Assembly (NCBI RefSeq): GCF_026011795.1
Contig: NZ_BRVS01000021.1
Location: 1 to 53,964 of the forward strand
DNA: 53,964 nucleotides
Source: Arthrobacter mangrovi
GTDB taxonomy: Bacteria > Actinomycetota > Actinomycetes > Actinomycetales > Micrococcaceae
Direction: 5' to 3'
Below, in pieces: positions 22,791-31,160 of this stretch (position 1 is the first letter of the stretch; each line of letters starts with the position of its first letter). The position numbers and the translations under genes are program-made. Under the pieces are notes generated by a model, which was not told the origin of the DNA, ran no database searches, and saw only the letters and a program-made list of their open reading frames with translations.

Positions 22791-23540
22791 TCAGCGATCC
22801 ATTCGAGCGATATGCCCGTGGACGAGGGCGCTGTGCAGGTTCAGGCAGAGGTCGCTGATCTCTTTGGCAGCTTCGGCCGCCCGCGCCTTCGACGCTACAT
22901 CCTTTCGGGATGAAAGAGGGGCGACGGCCCGTTCGACCAGTCCCATCTCGCGGTCAGCCGCCGACCGGAACGGACGCAGGTGCCGGGGCTCGATGCCGTG
23001 CGTCCCGAGCTTCGCGCACGCCTTGACGACCTTCAACGCGTGCTCGTCGTAGAGGGAGTCGGTCTCCTGGATCAGCCCGAAGCTCAGCAGCTCGCGGATC
23101 AGTTCCTCCGAAACGCCGGCAGCCTCCTGCAACTGCGGAAGCGTGAAGGAACGGGCACGTCCGGTCAGTTCCTGGGCCAGCCCGTCCGAGACCATGCGCG
23201 GGGACAGCGACATGCCGCCGGGCAGGGCCTCGGGCCGCTCGCCGCGGTCTATCGCGTCCACGTAGTCCTTGATGACTTTCAGCGGGAGGTACTGGTCCCG
23301 CTGGAGGGCCAGCACGAAACGCAGGCGCTCGACGTCCTGGGCCGAGTACTTGCGGTAGCCCGCGGGAGTCCGCTGCGGGCTGATCAGCCCCTTCTCCTCG
23401 AGGAACCTGATTTTGGACGCGCTGATCCCCGGGAAGTCATTGCTGAGTTCCTGCAGGACTTCCCCGATGTTGAGGACTGTCCTGCGGAACGTGTCCCGTC
23501 CGGAGCCGAGACCGCGCCGTGCTGGCTGCGATGCGGGCAC
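22791..23540 (-). CDS. ftsR: MerR-family regulator FtsR (Rv1828-like)
   Basis: This 249-residue MerR-type regulator matches Rv1828/FtsR, shown in Corynebacterium glutamicum to act on ftsZ expression. It has an N-terminal winged helix (LNIGEVLQELSNDFPGISASKIRFLEEKGLISPQRTPAGYRKY, about 24-66), then DVERLRFVLALQRDQYLPLKVIKDYVDAID, and a longer C-terminal effector domain than classical MerR proteins. The GTG at 23540 lies three bases after the garA stop, so garA and ftsR should be cotranslated. Name assignment rests on neighbourhood and domain pattern. The predicted target is ftsZ, which would lie in the dcw cluster beyond the left edge. Confidence 0.87.
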   Translation of the reverse strand: MPASQPARRGLGSGRDTFRRTVLNIGEVLQELSNDFPGISASKIRFLEEKGLISPQRTPAGYRKYSAQDVERLRFVLALQRDQYLPLKVIKDYVDAIDRGERPEALPGGMSLSPRMVSDGLAQELTGRARSFTLPQLQEAAGVSEELIRELLSFGLIQETDSLYDEHALKVVKACAKLGTHGIEPRHLRPFRSAADREMGLVERAVAPLSSRKDVASKARAAEAAKEISDLCLNLHSALVHGHIARMDR

Positions 23541-23543
23541 TGG

Positions 23544-24023
23544 CTAAGCCTGGCCCTTCGGCGCCGCTTCGCTGGCGTAGTAGGTCAGGCGGAACTTGCC
23601 GATCTGGACTTCGTTGCCCGTACGCAGGGCGAGGCTGTCAACGCGGTCGTTGTTGACGTAGGTGCCGTTCAGGCTTCCGGCGTCCACCAAGGTGAAGCCG
23701 GTTGCGGTGCGCCGGAACTCGACGTGCTTGCGGGAAACGGTGACGTCGTCCAGGAAGATGTCCGCGTCCGGATGCCGGCCCGCCGAGGTCACGTCCTGGT
23801 CCAGCAGGAACCGTGCCCCGTGGTTCGGCCCGCTGTGCGCGATCAGCAAAGCCGACCCCGCCGGCAGCGCGTCAACCGCAGCCTGTTCCTCGAAGGTGAG
23901 CCGGGGCTTGGGCTGGAAAGTCGTGGCTGCGGGCGGCAGTCCGATGGAAGTGGTCTCAGCTGCAGGTTCCCGGGGGCCACCGGCCTGTCCGGAACCTGCT
24001 GCGTTGCGCTCGTCGCCCACCAT
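23544..24023 (-). CDS. garA: GarA-type FHA-domain phosphoprotein
   Basis: GarA/OdhI proteins bind and inhibit 2-oxoglutarate dehydrogenase and related enzymes until phosphorylated by Ser/Thr kinases. The 159-residue product has the N-terminal phosphorylation motif AAETTSIG, the conserved double Thr, and a C-terminal FHA domain (about 70-150) with LLDQDVTSAGRHPDADIFLDDVTVSRKHVEF and SLNGTYVNNDRV. The ATG at 24023 is chosen because GGAGG lies ten bases upstream; the frame extends 20 codons further without support. The PASTA kinase at 6116-8122 is one of the genome's candidate kinases, but a direct link is inference. Confidence 0.94.
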   Translation of the reverse strand: MVGDERNAAGSGQAGGPREPAAETTSIGLPPAATTFQPKPRLTFEEQAAVDALPAGSALLIAHSGPNHGARFLLDQDVTSAGRHPDADIFLDDVTVSRKHVEFRRTATGFTLVDAGSLNGTYVNNDRVDSLALRTGNEVQIGKFRLTYYASEAAPKGQA

Positions 24024-24101
24024 GAAGAAACGTCCTCCCATGCACTGTTGCAGCAACCGGCCTGCCGCCGGTTGCTCGTTCAAAATCCCATTCCGGTAGG
24101 T

Positions 24102-24488
24102 CTAGCCTACCTGCTGTTCGTACTCCGAAGCACTGAGCAGCGATTCGACGGCCGAGGCGTCCTCGAGGCGGACTTCCAGCAGCCAGCCGTCGCCGTACGG
24201 ATCGGAATTGATCAGCGCGGGATCAGACTCCAGCGCGTCGTTGGCGGCGACGACTTCGCCCGACACCGGGGCATAGATATCGCTGACGCTTTTAGTCGAC
24301 TCGACCTCGCCGATCACGTCGTTGGCCGTGATCTTGGTACCGGCTTCCGGCACCTGCACGAAGACGACGTCGCCGAGCGCGTCCTGGGCAAAATCCGTAA
24401 TGCCGATGCGGACGACGCCTTCGGCGCCGGCCTTGGCGATCCATTCGTGCTCGGCGGTGTAGTGCAGTTCAGCGGGAACGTTGCTCAT
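24102..24488 (-). CDS. gcvH: Glycine cleavage system H protein
   Basis: This lipoylated carrier shuttles the aminomethyl group between the P, T and L proteins of glycine cleavage. The 128-residue protein has the lipoyl site GEVESTKSVSDIYAPVSGEVV, with the attachment Lys in ESTKS, and the usual length. The ATG at 24488 has AAAGG eight bases upstream; the longer open frame to 24620 is not supported. It is the first gene of the gcvH-garA-ftsR-DUF151 run, with a candidate promoter at 24555-24582. No glycine-riboswitch pattern is seen upstream. The P and T proteins are not in this window. Confidence 0.96.
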   Translation of the reverse strand: MSNVPAELHYTAEHEWIAKAGAEGVVRIGITDFAQDALGDVVFVQVPEAGTKITANDVIGEVESTKSVSDIYAPVSGEVVAANDALESDPALINSDPYGDGWLLEVRLEDASAVESLLSASEYEQQVG

Positions 24489-24554
24489 GAGTCGGGCCTT
24501 TCTCGCGTGGATCGGATGACAGCCGTGGCGCCGGCGGCCGGGGCCACCGCTGAA

Positions 24555-24582
24555 AGTATAGGCACAGACGTTCATCGTCCAC
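24555..24582 (-). promoter_or_regulatory. Candidate promoter of the gcvH operon
   Basis: On the minus strand GTGGAC (24582-24577) is followed after 16 bases by TATACT (24560-24555). Transcription would start near 24548, about 60 bases before gcvH. This is the best sigma-70-like pair in the interval. Confidence 0.55.
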
Positions 24583-24684
24583 ACGCCGCTTTGCCGCTTC
24601 CGCGGTGCCCGCCCCCGCACCCCGTCCGGACTCGCCGCCGGCCCGGAATCCGGCAGCCAGCAATTCGGCGGGCCCGGAATGCGG

Positions 24685-24720
24685 AAAGTCCCGGCCGCTC
24701 CGAAGAGCGGCCGGGACTTT
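24685..24720 (-). terminator. Terminator after tRNA-Pro
   Basis: A perfect 16-bp stem (AAAGTCCCGGCCGCTC and complement) with a 4-base CGAA loop begins eight bases after the tRNA 3' end, in the tRNA's direction, and ends in TTT on both strands. Confidence 0.9.
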
Positions 24721-24728
24721 ACCCAGTG

Positions 24729-24802
<74 letters not shown>

Positions 24803-24895
24803 TTGTTCCTTCCGGACCATCCCGGCGGAACCACCTCAAATACTGTACAGCATTTTTGGCGAAGGTCTGACCACGACCACTGGCGCGTGTCCCGG

Positions 24896-26452
24896 TCAGC
24901 GTTTGCGCGCCCGTTTTTCGCGCACGCGCATGCTCACCTCGATGGGTGTTCCCTCGAAGCCGAAGGTTTCGCGCAGCCGTCGCGTAATAAAGCGGCGGTA
25001 ACCGGGATCGAGGAATCCTGTGGTGAACAGCACGAACTTGGGCGGCCTGGTCGAGGCCTGGGTGCCGAAGAGGATCCGGGGCTGCTTGCCGCCGCGCAGC
25101 GGGTGCGGATGTGCCGCCACGAGCTCCCCCAGGAAGGCGTTGAGCCGTCCCGTGGGAATACGGCGGTCCCAGGATTCGAGCGCGCGGTCCAGCGCCGGCA
25201 CGAGGCGGTCCTTGTGCCAGCCCGTGCGGGCAGACAGGTTCACTCGGGGCGCCCAGTCCACGTGCGCAAGGTCCTGCTCGATCTCCCGCTCCAGATAGCG
25301 GCGCCGGTCGTCATCGAGGAGATCCCACTTATTGAAGGCCAGCACCAGGGCGCGGCCCGAATCAATGGCCGTCTGCAGGATGCGCACGTCCTGCTCGCTG
25401 AGGACTTCGTCGACGGCCAGCAGGACTACTGCCACCTCGGCCCGCTCGAGCGCGGACTGGGTCCGCAGCGAGGCGTAGAAGTCCGCTCCGTGCTGCATGT
25501 GGACGCGGCGGCGGATGCCGGCGGTATCGACGAACCGCCACATCCGGCCGCCCAGTTCGATCATCTCGTCGACCGGGTCCCGGGTGGTGCCCGCGAGCGA
25601 GTCCACGACGACGCGGTCGCTGCCGGCAAGCTTGTTCAGCAGGGAGGACTTGCCGACATTGGGGCGGCCGATCAACGCTACCCTGCGCGGGCCGCCCGTC
25701 CGGATGACGCCCCCGTGGGCGGAGAATTCGGGCAGCACTTCCATGACGGCGTCCAGCATGTCCGCGGTGCCGCGTCCGTGCAGGGCCGAAACGGGGTAGG
25801 GCTGGCCGAAGCCGAGGCTCCAGAGCGCCGCTGCCTCCGCCTCCTGGGCCATGTCATCCACCTTGTTGGCGACGAGGATGACCGGCTTCTTCTTGCGCCG
25901 CAGCATCCGGACGACGGCCTCGTCCGTGGCCGTGGCACCGACGTTCGCATCGACCACCAGCAGCACGGCGTCCGCCATGTCCGCGGCGATCTCGGCCTGC
26001 TCGGCGACCCTGGCATGGATGCCCTTCGCGTCGTGCTCCCACCCGCCGGTGTCGACGAGGGTGAAGTTGCGGCCGTTCCAGTGCGCCGCATAGGACACGC
26101 GGTCACGGGTTACGCCCGGGGTGTCCTCGACGACGGCCTCGCGGCGGCCGAGGATGCGGTTGACCAGCGTGGACTTGCCGACGTTCGGACGTCCAACAAT
26201 CGCCAGCACCGGATCGGGCTTGGGCGGGGCCTGCTGCTCGGGCTCCAGGTCCAGGCCTGCCAGCAGGGCGGCATCCTCCTCGTCGAGCTCATAGTCCGCC
26301 AGACCGGCCCGGAGCGACTCCGCGCGCAGGTCCGCCTCGTCGTCGTCGAGCTGTTCCAGGCGCTCCGCGATACTGTCCTCGCCGGCAGGCTCGTAGTCGC
26401 CGTCGGGGTAACCCTCGTCGCGGGGCCCGTTGCCGGTGGGTGTGGCACTCAT
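24896..26452 (-). CDS. der: Ribosome-assembly GTPase Der (EngA)
   Basis: Der is an essential GTPase with two tandem G domains that acts in 50S subunit maturation. The 518-residue protein has [16 protein letters not shown] in the first domain and [16 protein letters not shown] in the second, with matching DTPG/DTAG and NKxD motifs (ANKVDD and FNKWDLL), and a C-terminal KH-like domain. About 85 acidic residues precede the first G domain (rich in DDD/EED), a common but variable actinobacterial extension. The ATG at 26452 follows AAGGA by eight bases. It is last in the parA-scpA-scpB-rluB-tyrA-cmk-der run, about 106 bases after cmk. Confidence 0.97.
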   Translation of the reverse strand: MSATPTGNGPRDEGYPDGDYEPAGEDSIAERLEQLDDDEADLRAESLRAGLADYELDEEDAALLAGLDLEPEQQAPPKPDPVLAIVGRPNVGKSTLVNRILGRREAVVEDTPGVTRDRVSYAAHWNGRNFTLVDTGGWEHDAKGIHARVAEQAEIAADMADAVLLVVDANVGATATDEAVVRMLRRKKKPVILVANKVDDMAQEAEAAALWSLGFGQPYPVSALHGRGTADMLDAVMEVLPEFSAHGGVIRTGGPRRVALIGRPNVGKSSLLNKLAGSDRVVVDSLAGTTRDPVDEMIELGGRMWRFVDTAGIRRRVHMQHGADFYASLRTQSALERAEVAVVLLAVDEVLSEQDVRILQTAIDSGRALVLAFNKWDLLDDDRRRYLEREIEQDLAHVDWAPRVNLSARTGWHKDRLVPALDRALESWDRRIPTGRLNAFLGELVAAHPHPLRGGKQPRILFGTQASTRPPKFVLFTTGFLDPGYRRFITRRLRETFGFEGTPIEVSMRVREKRARKR

Positions 26453-26558
26453 GGTCAATATCCTTCGTCAAGCATGGGAGGTATGCTGGCGTGTCCATTC
26501 AAACACGCAGCGGTGTCGCGCGTACCGCCTGAGGGGCGGGCCGGCGCTAAGGAATGCG

Positions 26559-27275
26559 TCAGTGCGCTGCGCGGCGGACGACTTCTAGAACGGCGTCGAT
26601 CGTCTCTTCGAAGTCCAGTTCGGAGGAATCTACGGTAAAGACGCCGTCGGCCGCTTCGCTGAAGTTCACCACGGTGGAGTCCTTTGCGTCGCGGGCAATC
26701 ACCTGGTTGTGCAGCTCCTGCTCGGACTGGGTGCCGCCAAGCTGGAGCCCGCGGCGGCGAAGCCGGGCCTCCTCGCTCGCGGTCAGCAGGATGCGGACCT
26801 CGGCGTCCGGAGCCACCACGGTCGTGATATCGCGGCCCTCGGCCACGATCCGCCGGCCCGAGTCCGCGATGATCTGCTGCTGCCGCCGGATCAGCTCGGC
26901 GCGGGCGCCCAGCGTGGTGGCGACGGCGCTGACAGCCCCGGAGATCTCCGGCTCGCGGATGGCTTGGGTGACATCGGTTCCGCTGACCGTAACCTGCTCA
27001 TGGTCCGGGTGCGTGCTGATCCGCAGGTCCACCTCGCGGGCGGCCTTTTCCACCTCCGCCGCCTCCTGCAGCGCGACGCCGGTCTTGAGGCAGTACCACG
27101 TCACCGCCCGGTACATTGCGCCGGTATCGAGGTAGGCGGCGTGCAGGCGCCGGGCGGTTTCGCGGCTGACGCTCGACTTCCCCGAGCCGGAGGGACCGTC
27201 GATGGCCACCACCAGCGGCTTGCCCAGCCGGTACGTCTTCATGTCAGTTGCGGCCTCAGTGGCAGCCGGGGTCAT
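26559..27275 (-). CDS. cmk: Cytidylate kinase
   Basis: Cmk phosphorylates CMP and dCMP to the diphosphates. The 238-residue protein has the P-loop VAIDGPSGSGKSS (about 20-32), the CMP-binding YLDTGAMYRAVTWYCL and the lid GRDITTVV region. The ATG at 27275 is supported by GAAGG nine bases upstream and by a 4-base ATGA overlap with the tyrA stop; the longer open frame up to 27683 belongs to the tyrA shadow. The length is normal for the family. It is translationally coupled to tyrA. Confidence 0.95.
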   Translation of the reverse strand: MTPAATEAATDMKTYRLGKPLVVAIDGPSGSGKSSVSRETARRLHAAYLDTGAMYRAVTWYCLKTGVALQEAAEVEKAAREVDLRISTHPDHEQVTVSGTDVTQAIREPEISGAVSAVATTLGARAELIRRQQQIIADSGRRIVAEGRDITTVVAPDAEVRILLTASEEARLRRRGLQLGGTQSEQELHNQVIARDAKDSTVVNFSEAADGVFTVDSSELDFEETIDAVLEVVRRAAH

Positions 27276-28390
27276 TGCAGCACCTTCCATCCGTGCGAAT
27301 CCAAGTAGTCGATCAGTTCCTGGCGCCTGCTGGGCAGCACCGAGATTTCCACCATGCCCACGTCCTGCCCGGACGAGTGGTCGAGGCGGAGATCCTCGAG
27401 GTTGATGCCCACCTCGCCGATCTCCGTCAGCAGCCGGGCGATCTGGCCCGGCCGGTCGTCCACGAGCACGGTCAGCCAGGCGAAGGACTGCGGCGGGGCG
27501 CCGTGCTTGCCCGGAATCCGGGCCTGGCCGGCATTGCCTTCGCTCATCAGCTGGGCCAGGTCCAGCCGCGCCCCGGGTGCCTCCGGCTGTTCCAGCGTGC
27601 CGATCAGCCGGTTCAGGTCCTCGCGGACACCGTACAGGATCTTGACCAGCCGCGGAGCGTTGGCCCCGAGGATCTGGACCCACAGCGCCGGGTCGCTCGC
27701 GGCAATCCGGGTCACGTCGCGCAGCCCCTGGCCGGCCAGCGCCAGCGCATGCGGCTCCGTGTCCTGCAGCCGGCTGGCCAGCAGCGAGGACATCACCTGC
27801 GGGAGGTGGGAAATCAGGGCCACGCTCTGGTCATGTTCCTCGACCGACATTCGCGACACGACGGCGCCGAGGTCGATGGCGAGGGCCTGCGCGGTCTTCA
27901 ACGCCGCGGCGCTGGTCGAATCGTGCGGGCACAGCACCCAGGGCATGGACGTGAACAGCTCGCCCCGCGCCGCCACCGGGCCGGACTTCTCCCGGCCGGC
28001 CATCGGGTGGGTTCCGACGTAGCGGGCCATCTCCTCCGGGCCCAGCTCGGGATCTGCCTGCAGCTCGGCCAGGACCGACGCTTTAACGCTGGCAATATCG
28101 ACCACGACGGCGGACGGGTAGTCGCGCAGGGCCTGCGACACTATGCGGGCGGTGACGTCCGGAGGGGAAGCGACGACGACGAGCTGCGGCGCAGCCTGCT
28201 GTCCGGGTTCGAGCACGCGGCCGGCGCCGATGTCCTGGGCGACGGCCTGGGCGGAGGGCGAGAGATCGGAGAGCAGCACCTCGATACCGTGGGCACGCAA
28301 CCCCAGGCCGATGCTGGCGCCGAGCAGGCCGGTGCCGATCACCAGCACCGGCCCGGACAGATGGGCGGCTTTAAGGTGTGTGGGGTTCAA
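27272..28390 (-). CDS. tyrA: Prephenate dehydrogenase with ACT domain
   Basis: TyrA oxidatively decarboxylates prephenate to 4-hydroxyphenylpyruvate in tyrosine synthesis. The 372-residue protein has an N-terminal Rossmann motif VIGTGLLGASIGLGL, the catalytic region VGTHPMAGREKSG with its His, and a C-terminal ACT regulatory domain (about 295-372, WLTVLVDDRPGQIARLLTEIGEVGINLEDLRL), so tyrosine feedback is likely. The start appears to be TTG at 28390, three bases after the rluB stop; no ATG candidate upstream of the Rossmann motif fits better. It shares the chorismate pathway with aroG at 8152-9534. Confidence 0.94.
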   Translation of the reverse strand: MNPTHLKAAHLSGPVLVIGTGLLGASIGLGLRAHGIEVLLSDLSPSAQAVAQDIGAGRVLEPGQQAAPQLVVVASPPDVTARIVSQALRDYPSAVVVDIASVKASVLAELQADPELGPEEMARYVGTHPMAGREKSGPVAARGELFTSMPWVLCPHDSTSAAALKTAQALAIDLGAVVSRMSVEEHDQSVALISHLPQVMSSLLASRLQDTEPHALALAGQGLRDVTRIAASDPALWVQILGANAPRLVKILYGVREDLNRLIGTLEQPEAPGARLDLAQLMSEGNAGQARIPGKHGAPPQSFAWLTVLVDDRPGQIARLLTEIGEVGINLEDLRLDHSSGQDVGMVEISVLPSRRQELIDYLDSHGWKVLQ

Positions 28391-28393
28391 CGC

Positions 28394-29623
28394 CTACATC
28401 CCCACCAGAGCCAGCAAATGGCCGGACTCGGTGCGGCCCAGCGCCCGGATGCTCCCCTGCCGCTGGTCGCCGAGCCGGATCGGCCCGACCTGAGTGCGCA
28501 CCAGTCGCTCCACCGGGTGCCCGACGGCGTCGAACATGCGCCGCACGATCCGGTTCTTGCCCGAGTGCAGCACGACTTCCACCAGCACGTGGCCGGGGGT
28601 GGAATCGACCAGCCGGAAGGAGTCGACGCGCGAGACGCCGTCCTCCAGCTCGATCCCGTCCCTCATCTGCGCTCCGACGCCCTGCGCCATCGGCCCCCGG
28701 ACCTGCACGAGGTACGTCTTGGGCACCTCATACGAAGGATGCGTGAGGCGGTTGGCCAGTTCGCCGTCGTTGGTCAACAGGAGCAGGCCCTCCGTGGCCT
28801 GGTCGAGCCGGCCCACGTGGAAGAGCCGCTGGTCCTTGTTCTTCTTGAGGAAGTCGCTGATGCAGGGCCGGCCTTCCGGGTCCTCCATGGTGGAGACGAC
28901 GCCCTTGGGCTTGTTGAAGACGTAATAGACGAGCGTCTCGTCCGTCTGGATCCGGATGCCGTCGACGTGGATGACGGCGGTGGCCGGGTCCACGCGGACG
29001 CCGAGCTCGGTGACCACGGCGCCGTCAACTTCCACGCGGCCGGCCGCGATCATGTCCTCGCACACCCGGCGGGAGGCAACGCCGGCCTGTGCCAGCACCT
29101 TCTGCAGCCGCACGCCGTTCGGGTCGTGCAGGCCCTCGGTGCTGCCGCCGGCCTGGCCGCCTTCGGCGCGCTGGGGGCGCGGACGGTTGCGGACAGGACC
29201 GAGGTTCTGCCCGAACCGTTCCCGGCCGAAGGGACGCGGGCCGGCCGGCTGGGCCTTGGCTCCCGGCTTGCGTCCGGTTGAAGGCTTTCCGGGGCGGGCC
29301 TTGCCCTGGCCCGCCTTGCCCTGGCCCGCCTTGCCCTGGCCCGCTTTACCGCTACCCGCGGCGCTGCCGGGGCGGCCGGCGCCGTCGCGTCGCTGGCCGG
29401 GGGCCGGCTTTCCGCCGCGCTCGGAGCCGAAGGCCGGCTTACCGCCGCGTTCCGCACCGGGGGCCGGCTTCCCGCCGCGGCCCTGTCCCGAGGAATGCTG
29501 GCCGCCGCGGCCTTGTCCGCCGGCGGCGCCTGGCTGGCGGGCCGGCTTGCCGCCAGGCTTCGGGCCCTTGCCGCCGCCGCGGGGGGTGTTGCGGCCGGAA
29601 CCGGATCGGGGCGCCTGTGTCAT
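28394..29623 (-). CDS. rluB: 23S rRNA pseudouridine synthase (RluB family) with long disordered N-terminus
   Basis: This enzyme is expected to isomerise a uridine of 23S rRNA to pseudouridine. The 409-residue protein has an S4 RNA-binding domain (about 175-230, VRLQKVLAQAGVASRRVCEDMIAAGRV) and the catalytic RsuA/RluB domain with GRLDQATEGLLLLTNDG, whose Asp is the nucleophile. The first ~165 residues are Gly/Lys/Arg/Pro-rich repeats such as GGKPAPG and GQGKA, probably an RNA-binding disordered tail. ATG 29623 has AAGGA upstream. It lies between scpB and tyrA as in mycobacteria (Rv1711). The low-complexity part is longer than the typical family member. Confidence 0.93.
   Translation of the reverse strand: MTQAPRSGSGRNTPRGGGKGPKPGGKPARQPGAAGGQGRGGQHSSGQGRGGKPAPGAERGGKPAFGSERGGKPAPGQRRDGAGRPGSAAGSGKAGQGKAGQGKAGQGKARPGKPSTGRKPGAKAQPAGPRPFGRERFGQNLGPVRNRPRPQRAEGGQAGGSTEGLHDPNGVRLQKVLAQAGVASRRVCEDMIAAGRVEVDGAVVTELGVRVDPATAVIHVDGIRIQTDETLVYYVFNKPKGVVSTMEDPEGRPCISDFLKKNKDQRLFHVGRLDQATEGLLLLTNDGELANRLTHPSYEVPKTYLVQVRGPMAQGVGAQMRDGIELEDGVSRVDSFRLVDSTPGHVLVEVVLHSGKNRIVRRMFDAVGHPVERLVRTQVGPIRLGDQRQGSIRALGRTESGHLLALVGM
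29300..29344 (-). repeat. Three perfect 15-bp tandem repeats in rluB
   Basis: CTTGCCCTGGCCCGC occurs three times in direct succession (29300, 29315, 29330), encoding the repeated AGQGK unit of the RluB tail. Length variation between strains is likely at such a site. Confidence 0.9.
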
Positions 29624-29656
29624 TTGTGTCCTTAAATACTCGCGGAACGGTACATC

Positions 29657-30298
29657 TCAATAAACGGATTCGTCGATATCTGCCAAGTGTTCCAGCCCCG
29701 GCAGATGTGGTGCCAGTTCGGGGAGCTCGGAAAGACTTCCTATACCCAATCTTTCCAGAAAATACGAGGTGGTCCGGTACAGCACTGCTCCGGTCTCCGG
29801 ATCGGCACCGGAATCCTCGATTAATCCGCGCTGCACCAGGGTCCGGACCACCGAGTCCACGTTGACGCCGCGAATGGCGGATACGCGGGAGCGCGCCACC
29901 GGCTGGCGGTACGCGATCACGGCCAGCGTCTCAAGGGCGGCCTGGGTCAGGCGGGCCGTCTGGCCTTCCAGCACGAAGCCCGACACGATGTCCGCGAACT
30001 CGCTGCGGGAAAAGATGCGCCATCCCCCGGCCACCTTCCGCAGTTCGAAACCGCGCGGTGCCGCGCCGGGCGAGCCCCCGCCGTCGTAATCCTCCTGCAG
30101 TTCATGCAGCAGCGCACTGACCCGCGCCACGGGCAGGTCGACGGCGGTGGCCAGTTCGATGTCCGTGGCGGGCTGGTCCAGGACCATCAGGACGGCTTCG
30201 AGAGCGGCCCGGGCACCGCCCGGCAGGCTCTCCACCCCGGTCTCCTCCCCGCCGGGCCCTTCGGCTCCGGCCGGGGCCTGCTGCACGTCCTCACTCAT
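29657..30298 (-). CDS. scpB: Segregation and condensation protein B
   Basis: ScpB is a winged-helix subunit of the SMC-ScpAB condensin that organises chromosomes. The 213-residue protein has the family signature LETLAVIAYRQPVARSRVSAIRGVNVDSVVRTLVQRGLI (about 117-155). The ATG at 30298 follows AGGAG by four bases and overlaps the scpA end by eight bases, so translation is coupled; the open frame continues upstream but without support. The smc gene itself is not in the window. Confidence 0.95.
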   Translation of the reverse strand: MSEDVQQAPAGAEGPGGEETGVESLPGGARAALEAVLMVLDQPATDIELATAVDLPVARVSALLHELQEDYDGGGSPGAAPRGFELRKVAGGWRIFSRSEFADIVSGFVLEGQTARLTQAALETLAVIAYRQPVARSRVSAIRGVNVDSVVRTLVQRGLIEDSGADPETGAVLYRTTSYFLERLGIGSLSELPELAPHLPGLEHLADIDESVY

Positions 30299-31160
30299 CG
30301 GTCTCCTGCACATCCTCGTATTCTTCGCTCAGCCGCTCCGGCGTCCAATCCCGGTCGGCGCCGGCCCAGCGCACGGTCAGTTCCCCAAGCGGCGCGGCCT
30401 GGTCGAAGGCAATCACCGCATCGCGGAAAAGCTCCAGCAGCGCGAGGAACCGAGCGACCACCACGAGGGTGTCCGCCGCGTCGGCCGTCAGCGCCCGGAA
30501 GGACAGCGGCGTGCCGGCCTGCAGCCGCCGGGCGATGATCCCGGCCTGTTCCTTCACGCTCACGGGCGGTGCGTGCAGGTGCGCCAGCCCCACCTCGGTG
30601 GGTTTGGGCTCCTTGGGCTCCAGGGCCTTGGCCGCGAGGGCGGCGAACTCGGCCGGCGGCGTGCGCCAGACAAGCTCGGGCAGCAGGGCCGCGAACTGCG
30701 GTTCCAGGCCGACCTGCCGCGGGTAGCGGAGGCCCTCCTCCTCCAGCCGCCGGCCCATCATCGCCGCGATCTGCTTGAAGGCGCGGTACTGCAGGAGCCT
30801 GGCGAAGAGCAGGTCGCGGGCTTCGAGGAGGGCGATGTCCTCGTCATCCTCGACCTCGCCCGCGGGCAGCAGCCGTGCCGCCTTCAGGTCCAGCAGGGTG
30901 GCAGCGACGACCAGGAACTCGCTGGCCTCATCCAGGGCGCGGTCCAGGCCCGCCTCCTGGAGCCGGCGGATGTAGCCGATGAACTCGTCGGTGACGCGCG
31001 CGAGGGCCACCTCGGTGATGTCCATCTCGTGCTTGGAAATCAGCCCCAGCAGCAGGTCGAAGGGCCCGGTGAAGTTGTCCAGCCGGACCTCGAATCCCGT
31101 GGTCCGGCTGCCTGTTTCGGGTTCCGGCAGCGGCGTCTCCGCCGGCACCGCAGCCGTCAT
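30291..31160 (-). CDS. scpA: Segregation and condensation protein A
   Basis: ScpA is the kleisin that bridges the SMC heads and binds ScpB. The 289-residue protein has the N-terminal kleisin helix region FEVRLDNFTGPFDLLLGLISKHEMDITEVALARVTDEFIGYI (about 23-64) and a C-terminal winged helix. Its ATG at 31160 shares a base with the parA stop (TAATG), and its 3' end overlaps scpB by eight bases, so all three are coupled. Family identity is very clear. Confidence 0.96.
   Translation of the reverse strand: MTAAVPAETPLPEPETGSRTTGFEVRLDNFTGPFDLLLGLISKHEMDITEVALARVTDEFIGYIRRLQEAGLDRALDEASEFLVVAATLLDLKAARLLPAGEVEDDEDIALLEARDLLFARLLQYRAFKQIAAMMGRRLEEEGLRYPRQVGLEPQFAALLPELVWRTPPAEFAALAAKALEPKEPKPTEVGLAHLHAPPVSVKEQAGIIARRLQAGTPLSFRALTADAADTLVVVARFLALLELFRDAVIAFDQAAPLGELTVRWAGADRDWTPERLSEEYEDVQETDE

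Noticed and set aside
24489-24684. Possible glycine riboswitch before gcvH
   Set aside because: No tandem glycine-aptamer pattern is visible, and the candidate promoter leaves a leader of only about 60 bases.
24803-26638. 611-codon plus-strand frame opposite der
   Set aside because: It is antisense to an essential GTPase gene with all motifs intact, and reads as low-information shadow sequence.
27248-29281. 677-codon plus-strand frame opposite tyrA and rluB
   Set aside because: It covers two well-identified minus-strand genes and shows no domain or ribosome site.
29300-29344. Possible CRISPR-like array
   Set aside because: The three 15-bp units are contiguous with no spacers and lie in frame inside rluB.
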